Shown here: in pieces, positions 20,513-34,410 of the stretch
How the letters are laid out: the number at the start of each line of letters is the position of its first letter
Numbering within the stretch: position 1 is the stretch's first letter
Origin: Deinococcus marmoris
Lineage (GTDB): Bacteria > Deinococcota > Deinococci > Deinococcales > Deinococcaceae
Assembly (NCBI RefSeq): GCF_001949125.1
Contig: NZ_MSTI01000077.1
Location: 124,001 to 188,000 of the forward strand
Reading direction: 5' to 3'
DNA length: 64,000 bases
The notes under the pieces: model-generated
Told to the model about the DNA's origin: nothing
Databases searched by the model: none
The model's input: the letters and a program-made list of their open reading frames with translations, nothing else
Program-made: the position numbers and the translations under genes

Positions 20513-22078
20513 TCATACAAATGGCCCATCGCCTGCCGGGGATGGCCTATGTCCCTCGATGGCGGACACTTTTACCTTCAGCGGAAAGATGCCCGTAAAG
20601 AGCCGGGGCCACGCCAGATGTGCCGCGCCCGCTTCCAGCTCCAGCCCAAGCTCAGAGAAATGCCGCTGCCACAGCGCTTCGATGCGCGGTGTGATGATCT
20701 CGCGCAGGTGGGCCTCTGCCGCCTCCCGCTGTCCGGCCAGATCGAAGGGGCTGGGATTATCCAGCCGCTCCCGCACTTCCGAACGGGCGAACGCCTGATA
20801 CAGCGCGTCGTCCACCATCCGCGCGAACAGTGCTTCAGCGTGGGCGGCCCGGTCCGTCACCAGGGGTGCGAGTTTGCCGAAGGCGATGGCCGTTCCCAGC
20901 GTGTTGCCCGCCGTATTCCAGGCGCTGAAGCCTGCCAGCTTCGCCAGAGGCAGCCCCTGGATCAGCGTCCACAGCCGCCGCTCGGCCCCGTTGGGATAGG
21001 CGATGTCGGCCAGCGAGACCGTGCGCCCGGCTTCCAGATCGGCCCGTAGCGCGTCCACGAAGGCGGGCAGGTGACGGTGTGGCGTGTCCACCGTGGCAAA
21101 ATCCGGCTGTCGGTTGGCCTGCCGTAGTCCAGGAGTATTGACGGCCAGCACGAAGACGGCCTCATCTGGCGTGTCGGCCAGCACGCAGCCCGCCGCGCGC
21201 AGGTGGGCGCGGACCAGTTCCCCGGCGGGGCGGTCCTCGTAGATCATCTCCGCGCCAGCGCCGCCCAGACCGCTGTAGCGCACCCACACGCGTGCAGTTG
21301 CCGGGGCCAGCGCCCGTGCCAGCAGCGCGCACGGCACCTCGTCCGCGCTGGGATAGATGTCCAAATGCTGCCACACGTCCAGCTCGTCGGCCCGCGCTTC
21401 CAGCATTCGTCGGTCATAGGCGGCCAGACCGTACGGCGTGGTGTCGTCCAGCGTCAGGCACAGGTGACTCAGCACGCCCGCCGCGAGCAGGTCCAGCGCG
21501 GCCAGATGCAGGGCGCGGTTGCGTTCGCGGGTGCCCGTCCAATCGGCCAGGATATCGGCGGGCAGGGCGGTGCGTGCGACTTCCAACGCTTCAGCTTCTG
21601 CTATGCCGTGGCGGGCGTGACGGTCAAACGCCGCGCTGTAGGTCCGCAATTCGCGCCCCCACTGGCCGTAATACGGTTTTTCCTCGTGCGGATCGTTGTC
21701 GTGGGCCACCCGCACGATGACCCCGAAGGCGTAAATCTGGAGGTCCGGGTGCTGGCGCTTGATCTCGGCCAGCACGGCCAGCCGCTCCAGCACTGTCTCC
21801 AGCGGGTCCGAGACGCGCCGCGCCGGAATCATGCCGCCCAGACACAGGGTTTCCAGACAGACGATCAGGATGTCCGCCTGCCCCGCCTCCCCCAGCAGCC
21901 AGTCCCTGAGAACACTGGTTTTCCCCGGCGTGAAGAAGTCCGGTAACGCCTCAGCGGGCGGCACGCGCACGGCGGCCCCAGTCATGGTGGCGAGTTGCGC
22001 GGGCAGCTCAAGCGTCTGCGGGCGGGTGTCGGGCGGAATCAGCAGCACCGTGGGCGGCTTGTCGGATGGAGGACGCAT
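20513..22078 (-). CDS. DUF4127 family protein
   Basis: A 521-residue protein matching my recollection of DUF4127, which has no experimentally known role. The start VLLIPPDTRPQTLELPAQLA and the block CLETLCLGGMIPARR are typical, as are GVIVRVAHDNDPHEEKPYYGQWG and SAWNTAGNTLGTAIAFG. Conserved Asp, Arg and His residues suggest an enzyme. There is no signal peptide, so it acts in the cytoplasm. TACGCT (plus 22087-22092) lies 8 nt before the ATG on the minus strand. It heads the operon with two small membrane proteins. Confidence 0.75.
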   Translation of the reverse strand: MRPPSDKPPTVLLIPPDTRPQTLELPAQLATMTGAAVRVPPAEALPDFFTPGKTSVLRDWLLGEAGQADILIVCLETLCLGGMIPARRVSDPLETVLERLAVLAEIKRQHPDLQIYAFGVIVRVAHDNDPHEEKPYYGQWGRELRTYSAAFDRHARHGIAEAEALEVARTALPADILADWTGTRERNRALHLAALDLLAAGVLSHLCLTLDDTTPYGLAAYDRRMLEARADELDVWQHLDIYPSADEVPCALLARALAPATARVWVRYSGLGGAGAEMIYEDRPAGELVRAHLRAAGCVLADTPDEAVFVLAVNTPGLRQANRQPDFATVDTPHRHLPAFVDALRADLEAGRTVSLADIAYPNGAERRLWTLIQGLPLAKLAGFSAWNTAGNTLGTAIAFGKLAPLVTDRAAHAEALFARMVDDALYQAFARSEVRERLDNPSPFDLAGQREAAEAHLREIITPRIEALWQRHFSELGLELEAGAAHLAWPRLFTGIFPLKVKVSAIEGHRPSPAGDGPFV

Positions 22079-22130
22079 CGGCCCTCAGCGTAATTCACAG
22101 AGCGGGGCAGTGGGCGGAACCCGTCGTCGC

Positions 22131-22360
22131 ATACGGATTCCGTCTGTTTCGTCAACAAACCGGGAAAGCTCCGGTTCGTTCACTCCACGCCCGGAACCCG
22201 TACTTCGCCTTCTCGCTCTCGTCATGAACAGACTGTCGTCGTGAGATAGCACCCGTATGGGGCTACTCCTCCTCAGGAGGACGCTCTTCCTCTGCTGGCG
22301 CAGCTCTGCGAGTCCCGCTCGGATTTCATCGTTTTTGCAAACGATTCAATCGGAGTCCGT
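22131..22360 (-). repeat. Dispersed intergenic repeat, copy C (230 bp)
   Basis: Read on the minus strand it runs from ACGGACTCCGA to ACGGAATCCGTAT and is nearly identical to copy E. Left hairpin arms are at 22339-22345 and 22328-22334 (ATCGTTT and AAACGAT on the minus strand). The right hairpin is AACCGG/CCGGTT. It starts about 10 nt after the stop of the glycosyltransferase gene and runs in the same direction. Confidence 0.9.
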
Positions 22361-22369
22361 CTCACTTGC

Positions 22370-23524
22370 TCAGGCTTTCTGTCTGCGGTGGCCTGCCCGC
22401 ACCCGCTCGTAAACCTCTTCCAGTGCCTGCGCCCGTTGCGGTAGATCGTACCGGGCGGCGCTGGCCCGCGCCCCTGCCTGCAACGCGCCCAAGCGGTTTG
22501 GGTGCAGGGCGAACAGCAGGCCGTCGGCCAGGGCCTGCGGGGTGGCCTCGCGCACGGTGCCGTTGATTCCCTCTCCGATCAGGTCCAGCGCGGCGGGGCT
22601 GTGGGCGGCCACCAGCGGCGCGCCCGCTGCCAGCGCCTCGATCATGCTCATGGGCAGGACCTCGCTGGTGCTGGCGGTCAAGAAGGCGTCGGCGGCGGCC
22701 AGCGCTTCGGGCACGCGGGCGTAGGGGACCGGGCCGGTGAATCTCACGCCCTCCGGGGCGTCCCTGGCCGCAGACAGGCGGCTGGGACCGTCGCCCACCA
22801 CCAGCAGGCGCAGTTCCGGGCGGCTGGCCCGCGCCTGGTCGAAGGCCCGGATCATCACCTCCAGATTCTTCTCCGGGGCAAGTCGGCCCAGATACATCAC
22901 CAGCGGCGCGTCCAGGGGAATGTGATGCTCGGCCCGAAAGGCGCTGCCGTCTGCGGCCTGGAACGCCGCCAGATCCACCGGATTGGGAAACAGCTCGACA
23001 TGTCCCGAATAACCGTAGCCGTGCAGCATCTGCACCATCGCGCGGCCCGGGGCCAGCACGGCGTCCACCCGGCGGGCAAAGGCGCTGACATGCGGGCGCA
23101 GCATGGCGCGGCCCAGGCGCGGGGGCATCGGCGTGTAGTGCAGGTATTCGTCGTACTGGGTGTGCGCCGTGAACACCACCGGAGCGCCCGACAGCCGGGA
23201 CCACTTCAGCGCCAGTCCCCCGGCCAGAAACGGGTGCATGGTGTGCAGCACGTCCAGATCGCGCAGCGGCAGGCGGGAAGTCAGCAGCGGGCCAGGGGCC
23301 AGCAGCACCGGGTAATCCGCCGGAGCGCCCAGCGCCCGCGCCCCCAGAAACGAGCTGTTCAGGCGGTACACGCCGTCCTCGCGCGCGGGCATCAGCGGAT
23401 GGCGCGGGGCGAACACGCGGACCTCATGGCCGCGCTCCCGCAGACCGCGCACGAACAGCGCCGTGCTGGTGGCCACGCCGTTGCGGGACGGCAGGTAGGT
23501 CGCGGTGATGATCCCGATTTTCAC
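22370..23524 (-). CDS. Glycosyltransferase family 4 (GT-B fold)
   Basis: A 384-residue sugar transferase, similar in layout to lipid glucosyltransferases that act on diacylglycerol. The N-terminal domain starts [18 protein letters not shown] and contains [17 protein letters not shown]. The C-terminal nucleotide-sugar domain has [15 protein letters not shown] and the EX7E motif within [19 protein letters not shown]. The GTG at 23524 is chosen because the fold starts there; the frame to 23824 runs through MITE 2. TAGACT (plus 23535-23540) precedes it by 10 nt on the minus strand. The donor and acceptor are not determined. Confidence 0.87.
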   Translation of the reverse strand: MKIGIITATYLPSRNGVATSTALFVRGLRERGHEVRVFAPRHPLMPAREDGVYRLNSSFLGARALGAPADYPVLLAPGPLLTSRLPLRDLDVLHTMHPFLAGGLALKWSRLSGAPVVFTAHTQYDEYLHYTPMPPRLGRAMLRPHVSAFARRVDAVLAPGRAMVQMLHGYGYSGHVELFPNPVDLAAFQAADGSAFRAEHHIPLDAPLVMYLGRLAPEKNLEVMIRAFDQARASRPELRLLVVGDGPSRLSAARDAPEGVRFTGPVPYARVPEALAAADAFLTASTSEVLPMSMIEALAAGAPLVAAHSPAALDLIGEGINGTVREATPQALADGLLFALHPNRLGALQAGARASAARYDLPQRAQALEEVYERVRAGHRRQKA

Positions 23525-23620
23525 ACTGGGCGGCAGTCTAGAGCATGGCGGCGGGGAGGGTGAACAGGACGGCGGGCCGCTGAGGAATGGATTCGGCAGG
23601 CTAACTGTCTCAGCTCCGAG

Positions 23621-23625
23621 AGCAG
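23621..23625 (+). repeat. 5-bp target duplication (AGCAG), left side of MITE 2
   Basis: AGCAG here and at 23931-23935 directly abut the terminal inverted repeats. Confidence 0.55.
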
Positions 23626-23930
23626 CAGGACTTACGCGATACCACTCGGCAAACCGAGAAACACGGTCTTTTCTGCCTCCCTCCTTGCGGGGGAAGCTGG
23701 GAGGGGGGAACCGTAAGCGCCGTCCCAGCGCGGCCAGAGAAAAATGACATCTTGCGAAAATCAGCGCAAAGCCAAACATGAGAGACTTGTCTGCATCATC
23801 CAGCAGTTTATGGATAACTGGCACAGCTCGTCCGCGAGAGGGTTGGGGAGGAGGTCAGGCGAAGTGGCCTCCCTGGGCTACTTTTCGGGCAAGACATCCC
23901 AAGCCTTTTCCGCATTTCGCGTCAGTCCTG
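23626..23930. mobile_element. MITE-like non-autonomous element, 305 bp
   Basis: Terminal inverted repeats CAGGACTTACGCG (23626-23638) and CGCGTCAGTCCTG (23918-23930) match at 12 of 13 positions, and AGCAG is duplicated at both sides. No transposase is encoded. The interior has G-rich/C-rich inverted segments (CCTCCCTCC...GGGAGGGGGG). It separates the glycosyltransferase promoter from hisA and makes up most of the 500-nt gap. CAGGACTTACGC-type ends are common on small insertion sequences of several bacterial phyla; the family cannot be fixed here. Confidence 0.65.
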
Positions 23931-24011
23931 AGCAGGTCAGGTAGAGGCTGAAGCTCTGTCTTTCGCCGTTTGGCCGTTAGACGGTTTGAGCGCCGTCCAC
24001 CCCCTCCTCGC

Positions 24012-24017
24012 TATGCT
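24012..24017 (+). promoter_or_regulatory. -10 box (TATGCT) before hisA
   Basis: Ends 7 nt before the ATG at 24025; supports that start over 23986. Confidence 0.5.
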
Positions 24018-24024
24018 GCCTGCC

Positions 24025-24756
24025 ATGACTGCCTCCAGCCCTTCTCCCGCCGCGCCCCTCATCATTCCCTGCGTGGATATCCAGTCGGGCCGCGCCGTGC
24101 GCCTGTACGAGGGCGATCCTGACCGCGAGACCGTGTATTTCGAATCGCCGCTGGAAGCCGCGCGCCACTGGGTGGGCCTGGGCGCGGGGCTGGTACATCT
24201 GGTGGACCTGGACGCCGCCACAGGAAGAGGCGAGAACCGCGCGGTGATCGCGCAGATCGTGGCCGAACTGGGCGTGCCGGTGGAGGTGGGCGGCGGCATC
24301 CGGGACCGCACCGGGGCCGAGGCACTGCTGAAAAGTGGCGTGGACCGGGTGGTGATCGGCACTGCCGCCGTCAAGAACCCCGAATTGGTGGCCGAGCTGA
24401 TCGCCGCGCACGGCCCCGAACGGGTGGTGGTCAGCCTGGACGCACGCGGGCTGGAAGTCGCCACCCACGGCTGGGCGCAGGGCAGCGGCCTACAGGTGGC
24501 CGAGCTGACGCCCCGGCTGGCCGAGGCGGGTCTGGAAACCCTGATCTTCACCGACGTGACCCGCGACGGCACCCTCAAGGGCCTGGACCGCGAACTGATG
24601 CGGGAGGTGCGGCGGCTGTGGACCAATACCCTGATCGTGGGCGGCGGCGTCGCCAACACGGACGACGTGCGCCTGCTGGCCCAGGAAGGCATTCAGGGGG
24701 CCATCGTGGGCCGGGCCATCTACGAGGGCACGCTGGCGTATCCAGTCAGCCTCTAA
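24025..24756 (+). CDS. hisA: ProFAR isomerase, histidine biosynthesis
   Basis: Amadori isomerisation of ProFAR to PRFAR, fourth step of histidine synthesis, (beta/alpha)8 barrel. The 243-residue product has the first catalytic Asp in [19 protein letters not shown], the second Asp in [13 protein letters not shown], and phosphate-binding loops EVGGGIRD and IVGGGVAN. The fit to a standalone HisA (not a PriA dual enzyme) is by similarity only, and trpA elsewhere does not decide it. The stop overlaps the stop end of the convergent antiporter gene by 4 nt. Confidence 0.94.
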   Translation: MTASSPSPAAPLIIPCVDIQSGRAVRLYEGDPDRETVYFESPLEAARHWVGLGAGLVHLVDLDAATGRGENRAVIAQIVAELGVPVEVGGGIRDRTGAEALLKSGVDRVVIGTAAVKNPELVAELIAAHGPERVVVSLDARGLEVATHGWAQGSGLQVAELTPRLAEAGLETLIFTDVTRDGTLKGLDRELMREVRRLWTNTLIVGGGVANTDDVRLLAQEGIQGAIVGRAIYEGTLAYPVSL

Positions 24757-26072
24757 CCCGCTTCCGCCGCCGCCGTCGCGCGCCGGGCCAGTTTCGGGAT
24801 GGTCAGCCCCTGCACCAGCAGGCTGAAGATCACCACGCCGTAGCTCAGGACCAGCAGGGTGTTGCGGAAATCGCTCTCGGGCACGGTGAAAGCCAGGGCC
24901 AGGGTCACGCCGCCGCGCAGGCCAGACCAGATCATCAGGCGGCGGGTGTACGGCGGAAAGGTGTCGCGCCGTTTCAGCAGCGTGATCGGCAGCCACACGC
25001 CCAGCGCCCGCGCGCCCAGCCCCAGCACGATCACGGCGGGCAGCAGCGCCAGCAGGGGCCAGCCCAGGTCCAGGCTCAGGATCTCGAAGGCCATCAGCGT
25101 GAACAGCGCGGCGTTCAGCAGGTAGTCCACGAAATTCCAGAAGGTGGAGAGGTGATCGTGGATGGCGTCCAGCCGCGCGCGGTTCTGGTTTTCCCAGCGG
25201 GCAAAGACTTCCCTGGTCTGGGCCGCCGTCTGAATCTTGCGGCGCACCACCTGAAGCAGCGCCACCAGCGTCAGGCCGCTCATGACCGCCGTGACGGGCG
25301 CGCTGACCTCCAGTTGTCCGGCCAGCGCGCCGCCGCCCACCACCAGCGCCAGCGTGATGACCAGCCGGGTGTTCTCGTCCAGCGCCGTGCGGCGGATAAA
25401 GGCGAAGGCCACCCAGCCCAGCGCCGCGCCCAGCACCAGCCCGCCCAGCATCTCGCGCCCGAACAGCAGCAGCGTGCTGGCCAGGGTCACGTCCTGCGGG
25501 TTGGGCGGCAGCAGAGACACCAGCACGGTAAAGGCCACCACGCCCACGCCGTCGTTGAACAGCGATTCCCCGGCGATCAGCGATTCCACCCTGTCCGGCA
25601 CTCTGGCGGCCTTGAGCAGCGGCAGGGCCGCCACCGGATCGGTCGGGGCGACGATGGCCCCGAACAGCAGCGCCGCCACCCACGGAACAGGCATGCCCGC
25701 CCACTGGAGCAGGTAATAGAAACCGCCCCCCAGCGTCAGCAGCGTGATCAGGGTGGTCAGCAGGGTCACGGCGATCACGGACAGGCGCTGCTCGAACAGC
25801 AGGCGCACGTTGATCTGGATGGCGCTGGCGAACAGCAGGAAGCCCAGCAACCAGTCGAAGACCAGCGCGCCGAAGGGCAGCGAGGTCACGGTGGCCTGGA
25901 ACTGGTTGGCCAGCGGCACGCCCAGCCGGTCCAGCGCGGCCACGCCCCCGGCCAGCAGCAGCCCGCCGATCAGGATGCCGATGGTGGGGGGCAACTTCCA
26001 GTAGCGGCTGTTGATGAACGACAGCGCCGCCAGCAACACCATGAAGATTCCGAAGGTTTCGCTGGATGCCAT
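24753..26072 (-). CDS. Cation:proton antiporter, CPA1 family
   Basis: A 439-residue integral membrane protein with about 12 hydrophobic helices, exchanging Na+ (or K+) for H+ across the cytoplasmic membrane. Typical CPA1 features are [17 protein letters not shown] with the transport-site Asp, [13 protein letters not shown] with the second Asp, and a late [14 protein letters not shown] segment with the conserved Arg. There is no long C-terminal regulatory tail. On the minus strand a CATACT box (plus 26081-26086) lies 8 nt before the ATG. The gene overlaps hisA tail to tail. Confidence 0.9.
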   Translation of the reverse strand: MASSETFGIFMVLLAALSFINSRYWKLPPTIGILIGGLLLAGGVAALDRLGVPLANQFQATVTSLPFGALVFDWLLGFLLFASAIQINVRLLFEQRLSVIAVTLLTTLITLLTLGGGFYYLLQWAGMPVPWVAALLFGAIVAPTDPVAALPLLKAARVPDRVESLIAGESLFNDGVGVVAFTVLVSLLPPNPQDVTLASTLLLFGREMLGGLVLGAALGWVAFAFIRRTALDENTRLVITLALVVGGGALAGQLEVSAPVTAVMSGLTLVALLQVVRRKIQTAAQTREVFARWENQNRARLDAIHDHLSTFWNFVDYLLNAALFTLMAFEILSLDLGWPLLALLPAVIVLGLGARALGVWLPITLLKRRDTFPPYTRRLMIWSGLRGGVTLALAFTVPESDFRNTLLVLSYGVVIFSLLVQGLTIPKLARRATAAAEAG

Positions 26073-26200
26073 GCGGTCAAGTATGCCGCCCGCGTCTGTG
26101 GGCCTTTTTCTTTATGTTGCGCTGGCGTAGTGTGGGGGCTGCCCGTTGTCGCTGAGGCTGCCGCTGCCCGTCAAACCCGCCTTTTAAAACCTGGCTGCAC

Positions 26201-27376
26201 CTACTTCCCCTTGCCACCGGTCCAGCCCAGCAGCCGCAGCACGATCACGGCGGGCACGGCCAGCACGGCCCGGACAGCGTTCCAGACGGTGCCTCGTACG
26301 CTGGGCAGCAGCCGTCCCTGCGCGTGGGTGGGGGCGTGGGGCAGCACGCGCGGCAGCTTTGCGTTGGCGGTGTCCAGCAGTTCGCCCAGACGGCCCGGCA
26401 ACGGTGACCCCTTCTGTTTCTCCTTCTCCCGGCTGGCCTCCAGCTCCTGTGCGGTGGGTGTGGTGTCGATCTGCGCGCCCTTTTCCACCAGCGCGGCCTT
26501 CTTGTCCACGCTGCCCGCGCCGCCCGCGCCAGAACCAAATTTCTGGGAATACACCCAGGTCACCTCCGCGCCGAAGAAGAAGACCATGCTGGAAAAGTAG
26601 ATCCACAGCAGCAGCAGCACCAGCGACCCGGCGGCCCCGAAGGCGCTGCCCGGTGCGGCGCGGCCCAGATAGATGCCGATGGCGAGCTGCCCCAGCGTGA
26701 ACAGCACCGAGGTGATGGCCGAGCCGACCCAGACCTCTTTCCACTGCAATTTGACATTGGGCAGCGTCTTATACAGCGCGGCGAACACCAATGTCAGGAT
26801 GCCTGCGCTGACCACGAAGGTGGCGACGCGCACGAACAGCGTGCCCAGGCCGATGGCCTCGCCCAGTTGCTCGGCGATGGCCGACAGGTAGGTGTTGCCG
26901 ATCAGAAAGGCGATGATGATCACGCCGATGCCGATCACCAGCGCAAAGGACAGCAGCCGCGACTTGATCACGTTCAGGATGCCGTTGCCCTTGGGCGGTT
27001 CCGCGCCCCACAGCGTGTTCAGGGCGTCCTGAAGCTGTACGAACAGCCCGGTGGACCCCATGAACAGCGTCACGAAGCCCAGGATGCTGGCCCACAGCGT
27101 CGATTGTTGCAGTTTGCTGCCGTCGGGCACGATGCCCTTGACGAATTCCACGGCGCTCTGGTTGAGGTTGTCGGCCAGGAACTCGAACAGCCGTTCCTGC
27201 ACGTTGGCATTCGAGAGCAGCCCACTGGCGACGGCCAGCACGAAGAACAGCAGCGGCGCGATGGCGAAGATGGCGTAATAGGCCAGGGCGGCGGCCAGAC
27301 GCGGGGCCTTGTCCTGGCTGAACGCCAGCGCGGCTTCCCGCAGCAGGGTGAATAGATTGGCGGGCGTGAACCTCAT
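26201..27376 (-). CDS. YihY/virulence factor BrkB family membrane protein
   Basis: A 391-residue membrane protein with about six transmembrane helices between residues 30 and 270 and a soluble C-terminal region to 391. The family signature is near the N-terminus: DKAPRLAAALAYYAIFAIAPLLF, followed by LFMGSTGLFVQLQDALNTLWG. Members were once annotated as RNase BN and are of uncertain function, possibly in envelope lipid transport. TAGACT (plus 27383-27388) lies 6 nt before the ATG on the minus strand. The 128-nt gap to the antiporter shows no terminator. Confidence 0.88.
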   Translation of the reverse strand: MRFTPANLFTLLREAALAFSQDKAPRLAAALAYYAIFAIAPLLFFVLAVASGLLSNANVQERLFEFLADNLNQSAVEFVKGIVPDGSKLQQSTLWASILGFVTLFMGSTGLFVQLQDALNTLWGAEPPKGNGILNVIKSRLLSFALVIGIGVIIIAFLIGNTYLSAIAEQLGEAIGLGTLFVRVATFVVSAGILTLVFAALYKTLPNVKLQWKEVWVGSAITSVLFTLGQLAIGIYLGRAAPGSAFGAAGSLVLLLLWIYFSSMVFFFGAEVTWVYSQKFGSGAGGAGSVDKKAALVEKGAQIDTTPTAQELEASREKEKQKGSPLPGRLGELLDTANAKLPRVLPHAPTHAQGRLLPSVRGTVWNAVRAVLAVPAVIVLRLLGWTGGKGK

Positions 27377-27418
27377 GCGGGCAGTCTAACGGGCAGGCCC
27401 GCACACGCCCGGTTGACC

Positions 27419-27424
27419 TAATCT
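27419..27424 (+). promoter_or_regulatory. -10 box (TAATCT) before the thioesterase gene
   Basis: Ends 6 nt before the ATG at 27431. TAGACT of the divergent BrkB gene is 31 nt away on the other strand. Confidence 0.5.
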
Positions 27425-27430
27425 GAAGGT

Positions 27431-27865
27431 ATGCGCCCCATTCCTGACGGTTTCACGCAGACCCTGACCCTGATGGTGACCGACGAGATGACCGTCGATT
27501 TCGGCGAACTCGGCGCGGTTCATCCGGTCTACGCCACCTACTGGATGGCCAAACACTTCGAGGAGGCGGGCCGCAAGATCATCCTGCCGTTTCTGGAAGA
27601 CGGCGAGGGCGGCATCGGATCGCAGGTGGAGGTGATCCACACTGGCCCAGCGTTGCCCGGCATGACCGTGACCGTCACCGCCACCTTCACGGGTCAGGCG
27701 GGGCGGCGCATCCACGCCAGCATGCGCGCCGTCACCGAACTGGGCGACGAGATCGGCCACGGCAGCACCACGCAGGCGGTCTTGCCACAGACGCGTATCG
27801 ACGCCAATTTTGAGGCGCTGCGGGCGCGCTGGGCTTCCAGAGGCGTGGGGGAGAGCAACCCCTGA
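27431..27865 (+). CDS. Hotdog-fold thioesterase, FlK-like
   Basis: A 144-residue single hotdog domain, related to fluoroacetyl-CoA thioesterase-like proteins. Its segments [39 protein letters not shown] and the later [17 protein letters not shown] correspond to the central helix and the strand pair of the fold. The FlK catalytic triad would be Thr, Glu and His; here Glu in FEEAGR and His in VIHTG are candidates. The natural acyl-CoA substrate is unknown. No evidence ties it to fluoroacetate. Confidence 0.75.
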   Translation: MRPIPDGFTQTLTLMVTDEMTVDFGELGAVHPVYATYWMAKHFEEAGRKIILPFLEDGEGGIGSQVEVIHTGPALPGMTVTVTATFTGQAGRRIHASMRAVTELGDEIGHGSTTQAVLPQTRIDANFEALRARWASRGVGESNP

Positions 27866-27947
27866 CCCCTTCCATTGGCCACTCGGGCTGGGCCGACAAA
27901 CCACTTTGACTTCTAAGTAAATGGACATGGGCAGGGTTCCGGCCCGC

Positions 27948-27953
27948 TATGCT
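27948..27953 (+). promoter_or_regulatory. -10 box (TATGCT) before malic enzyme
   Basis: Ends 10 nt before the ATG at 27964. GGAGGG between them could also act as a Shine-Dalgarno, so either leaderless or very short-leader translation is possible. Confidence 0.45.
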
Positions 27954-27963
27954 GGAGGGCAGT

Positions 27964-29709
<1,746 letters not shown>

Positions 29710-30416
29710 ACGGTTCAGCAACCACCTTCTACCTTCTGCGCCACGGCCAGACCGTCTGGAATGTGGAGGGCCGGGGCCAGGGCCGCCGGGATTCCCCGCT
29801 GACCACGCTTGGAGTTCAGCAGGCTCAGCATCACCGCCAGACGTTGGCCGCCCTGCCCCTGACCCGCGCCTACGTCAGTCCGATGGGCCGCGCCCTCACC
29901 ACTGCCCGCCTTGCGCTGGAGGGTCTGGGCGTGCCGCTGACCGTGCTGGACGATCTGGCCGAAGTGGATATGGGAAAAGTGGCAGGTCTGCTGCCTTCTG
30001 AGCGACTGGCCCGTTTCCCACTGCTGGCCGAAGTGCGGAAGCGCGACAAGTACCGCACGGTCATGCCCGGCGGCGAGAGTTACGAGACAGCCTCGCCCCG
30101 CGTGGCCCGCGCTCTGCAACATATCCAGGAGGATGGGCCGGGGCATGTGCTGATCGTGTCCCACGAGATGATCGGCAGGCTGCTGCGGATGCATCTGCTG
30201 GGCCTGACACCCGAACAGGCAATGACCCTGCGCCACCCACAGGACACCATCTACCGGATTGAGGCTGGGCAACTGACCATGAGCGTGGGCGGCCAGCCCT
30301 TCCAATCCCACCCTCCCTCACCCCGCCCCTGACCACCTCGCCCTAAACTGAGGGGGTGAAGAGGTTTGCGGTGAGCGGTACGTGTTCGGCGGTCCATAGA
30401 TCGGTCTTTTTTCCTG

Positions 30417-30450
30417 TCCCACACCCCATAACCCACATCCCACACCCCAT
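30417..30450 (+). repeat. Two direct copies of TCCCACACCCCAT
   Basis: Exact 13-bp copies at 30417-30429 and 30438-30450, 21 bp apart, in the 133-nt gap before dnaX. No function is apparent. Confidence 0.7.
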
Positions 30451-30465
30451 GCCGAGGGCGCAAGC

Positions 30466-32814
<2,349 letters not shown>

Positions 32815-32823
32815 AACCAATTC

Positions 32824-33264
32824 TCAGTCCAGCTCCAGCGTGATCGTCACCGGGCCGTCGTTGCTCAGGTCGATGACCATATGTTCGCCGAAACGGCCCT
32901 CACCCACTTCCAATCCCAGATCACGCAGGGCGGCATTGAATGCGCCGTACAACTCGCGGGCGTGTTCAGGCGGGGCTGCGCCGATGAAGCTGGGGCGGTT
33001 GCCCGCGCGGGTGTCGGCGTACAGCGTGAACTGGCTGATGCTCAGAATGCCGCCGCCCGTGTCTAGCAGACTGCGGTTCATCTTGCCCGCCTCATCGTTG
33101 AAGATTCGCAGTTTGGCAATCTTGGCCGCCAGGGCTTTTGCAGTCTGGGCGCTGTCGCCCGGCGCGACGCCCAGCAGGACCATCAGGCCCGGCCCGGTCT
33201 GCCCCGTGACCTTGCCCGCCACGGTGCAGGTGGCGTGGTTCACGCGTTGAATGACGGCCCGCAC
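32824..33264 (-). CDS. dtd: D-aminoacyl-tRNA deacylase
   Basis: Hydrolyses D-aminoacyl-tRNA (and Gly-tRNA(Ala)), preventing D-amino-acid incorporation. The 146-residue dimeric enzyme shows the invariant SQFTLYAD and the cross-subunit Gly-cisPro motif NDGPVTI. The start is GTG at 33264, overlapping the TAG stop of the DUF1844 gene by one base (TAGTG), so translation is coupled. RAVIQRVNHATCTVAG is the usual N-terminus. Confidence 0.96.
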   Translation of the reverse strand: MRAVIQRVNHATCTVAGKVTGQTGPGLMVLLGVAPGDSAQTAKALAAKIAKLRIFNDEAGKMNRSLLDTGGGILSISQFTLYADTRAGNRPSFIGAAPPEHARELYGAFNAALRDLGLEVGEGRFGEHMVIDLSNDGPVTITLELD

Positions 33265-33551
33265 TAGTTGCCCTGTGTGCCATTGTTCTGCGTGCCGTTC
33301 CCCAGCCGTTCGCGCAGGCTGGAAACTGCCTCTGTCAGCAGATCAGCCTCGGCAAAATCGAGGTTGCCGCGCGTCTTCTCGGCCAGCATGGTCAGCAACT
33401 TCAGGCTGCGTTCGGCGGTCTGGCGGGCGCGGCCCTCCTGCAACAGGCCGTCGCGCGCGGCGCTGGCCGTGGCGGCGTTCAGATCGCCCAGCGCGGCCTC
33501 GGCGGTGGCCTGGAGAGAATTGACGAGTCCGACGAATTCAGGATGGGGCAT
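33264..33551 (-). CDS. DUF1844 family small protein
   Basis: A 95-residue helical protein of unknown role. The pattern FVGLVNSLQATAEAALGDLN, then AERSLKLLTMLAEKTRGNLDFAEADLLTEAVSSLRERL, is the DUF1844 layout. The C-terminus is a short Asn/Gly/Thr tail (GNGTQNNGTQGN). The frame is open to 33617, but MPHPEFVGLV at 33551 is the natural start. It is coupled to dtd by the one-base overlap. Confidence 0.75.
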   Translation of the reverse strand: MPHPEFVGLVNSLQATAEAALGDLNAATASAARDGLLQEGRARQTAERSLKLLTMLAEKTRGNLDFAEADLLTEAVSSLRERLGNGTQNNGTQGN

Positions 33552-33725
33552 GGGCGTCAGTGTACGGGGCGGGGGAGGGCCGGGCGACATCCAGGATTTC
33601 AATTCTGGAATGGACACGCGAGGGTATGGCTACTTTCACGCAGGTCAGGACCAGAGCCAGACCTTTGTGTCAGCCACATCACCTGACGCGGATTGATTCT
33701 CGTCCATTCGCCAGGGGCCAGAACT

Positions 33726-34397
33726 TCAGAACAGCCCCGGCTGACCGTCCATCTCTGGCGGCGTGAGTTGCGCCAGTTCCCCAGGCTCCTTCTCGCCGCG
33801 CAGCACGGCGGCCACCTCGCGGATGTCACGCCAGGTCAGCGCTTTGGGACTGCCAGGGGTGCGGGCGGCGTTTCGCAGCAGGTAGGCGGGGTGAAACATT
33901 GGCATCAACAGCGCCTCATACGTCCCGCCCCCACCGTCGTCATGCGTGAATCCGAACCACTGGCCGCGCAGGCTGGCGACGCCGCGCCCGGTTTTCAGCA
34001 GGTGCTGGGTGGCGGTGTTGCCCAGGCTCAGGATCACGCGTGGGCGCAGCAGGGCCAGTTGGGCGTCCAGCCACAGCGCCGTGCAGGTCTCGGTCTCATC
34101 GGGCCTGGGGGTGCGGTTGCCGGGCGGGCGGCACCGGACGGTGTTGGTCAGGTACGTCTCGTCCCGCGCGATCCCAGCCGAGGTCAGGATGCGGTCCAGC
34201 AGTTCTCCGCCCTGCCCCACGAAGGGGCGGCCCATACGGTCCTCCTCGCGTCCTGGCCCCTCGCCGACAATGACCAGCCGGGCAGCGGGATCGCCCTCGG
34301 CCACCACCACCCCTGTGCAGCCGGGGCGCAGGCGGCAGGCGACGCAGCCTAGGCTCTGCAACTCCAGCGCCCCAAGCGCGGCCCTGCGTGAAGTCAT
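33726..34397 (-). CDS. Uracil-DNA glycosylase, family 4 (4Fe-4S)
   Basis: Removes uracil from DNA in base excision repair. The 223-residue protein has the four cluster cysteines (C18 and C21 in CVAC, then C89 and C105), the active-site motif [18 protein letters not shown] (family 4 has Glu/Gly where family 1 has Gln-Asp), the uracil-binding [11 protein letters not shown], and the leucine-loop motif HPAYLLRN. No partner repair gene is adjacent. The start is 13 nt after the stop of the upstream gene 34411-34815, indicating an operon. Confidence 0.94.
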   Translation of the reverse strand: MTSRRAALGALELQSLGCVACRLRPGCTGVVVAEGDPAARLVIVGEGPGREEDRMGRPFVGQGGELLDRILTSAGIARDETYLTNTVRCRPPGNRTPRPDETETCTALWLDAQLALLRPRVILSLGNTATQHLLKTGRGVASLRGQWFGFTHDDGGGGTYEALLMPMFHPAYLLRNAARTPGSPKALTWRDIREVAAVLRGEKEPGELAQLTPPEMDGQPGLF

Positions 34398-34410
34398 TCG
34401 GCGGGCGGCG

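Noticed and set aside
24618..26600. 660-residue plus-strand open frame antisense to hisA end and the antiporter
   Set aside because: Gln/Arg/His-rich low-complexity translation, typical of the third-position GC shadow of a real minus-strand gene, with no motifs.
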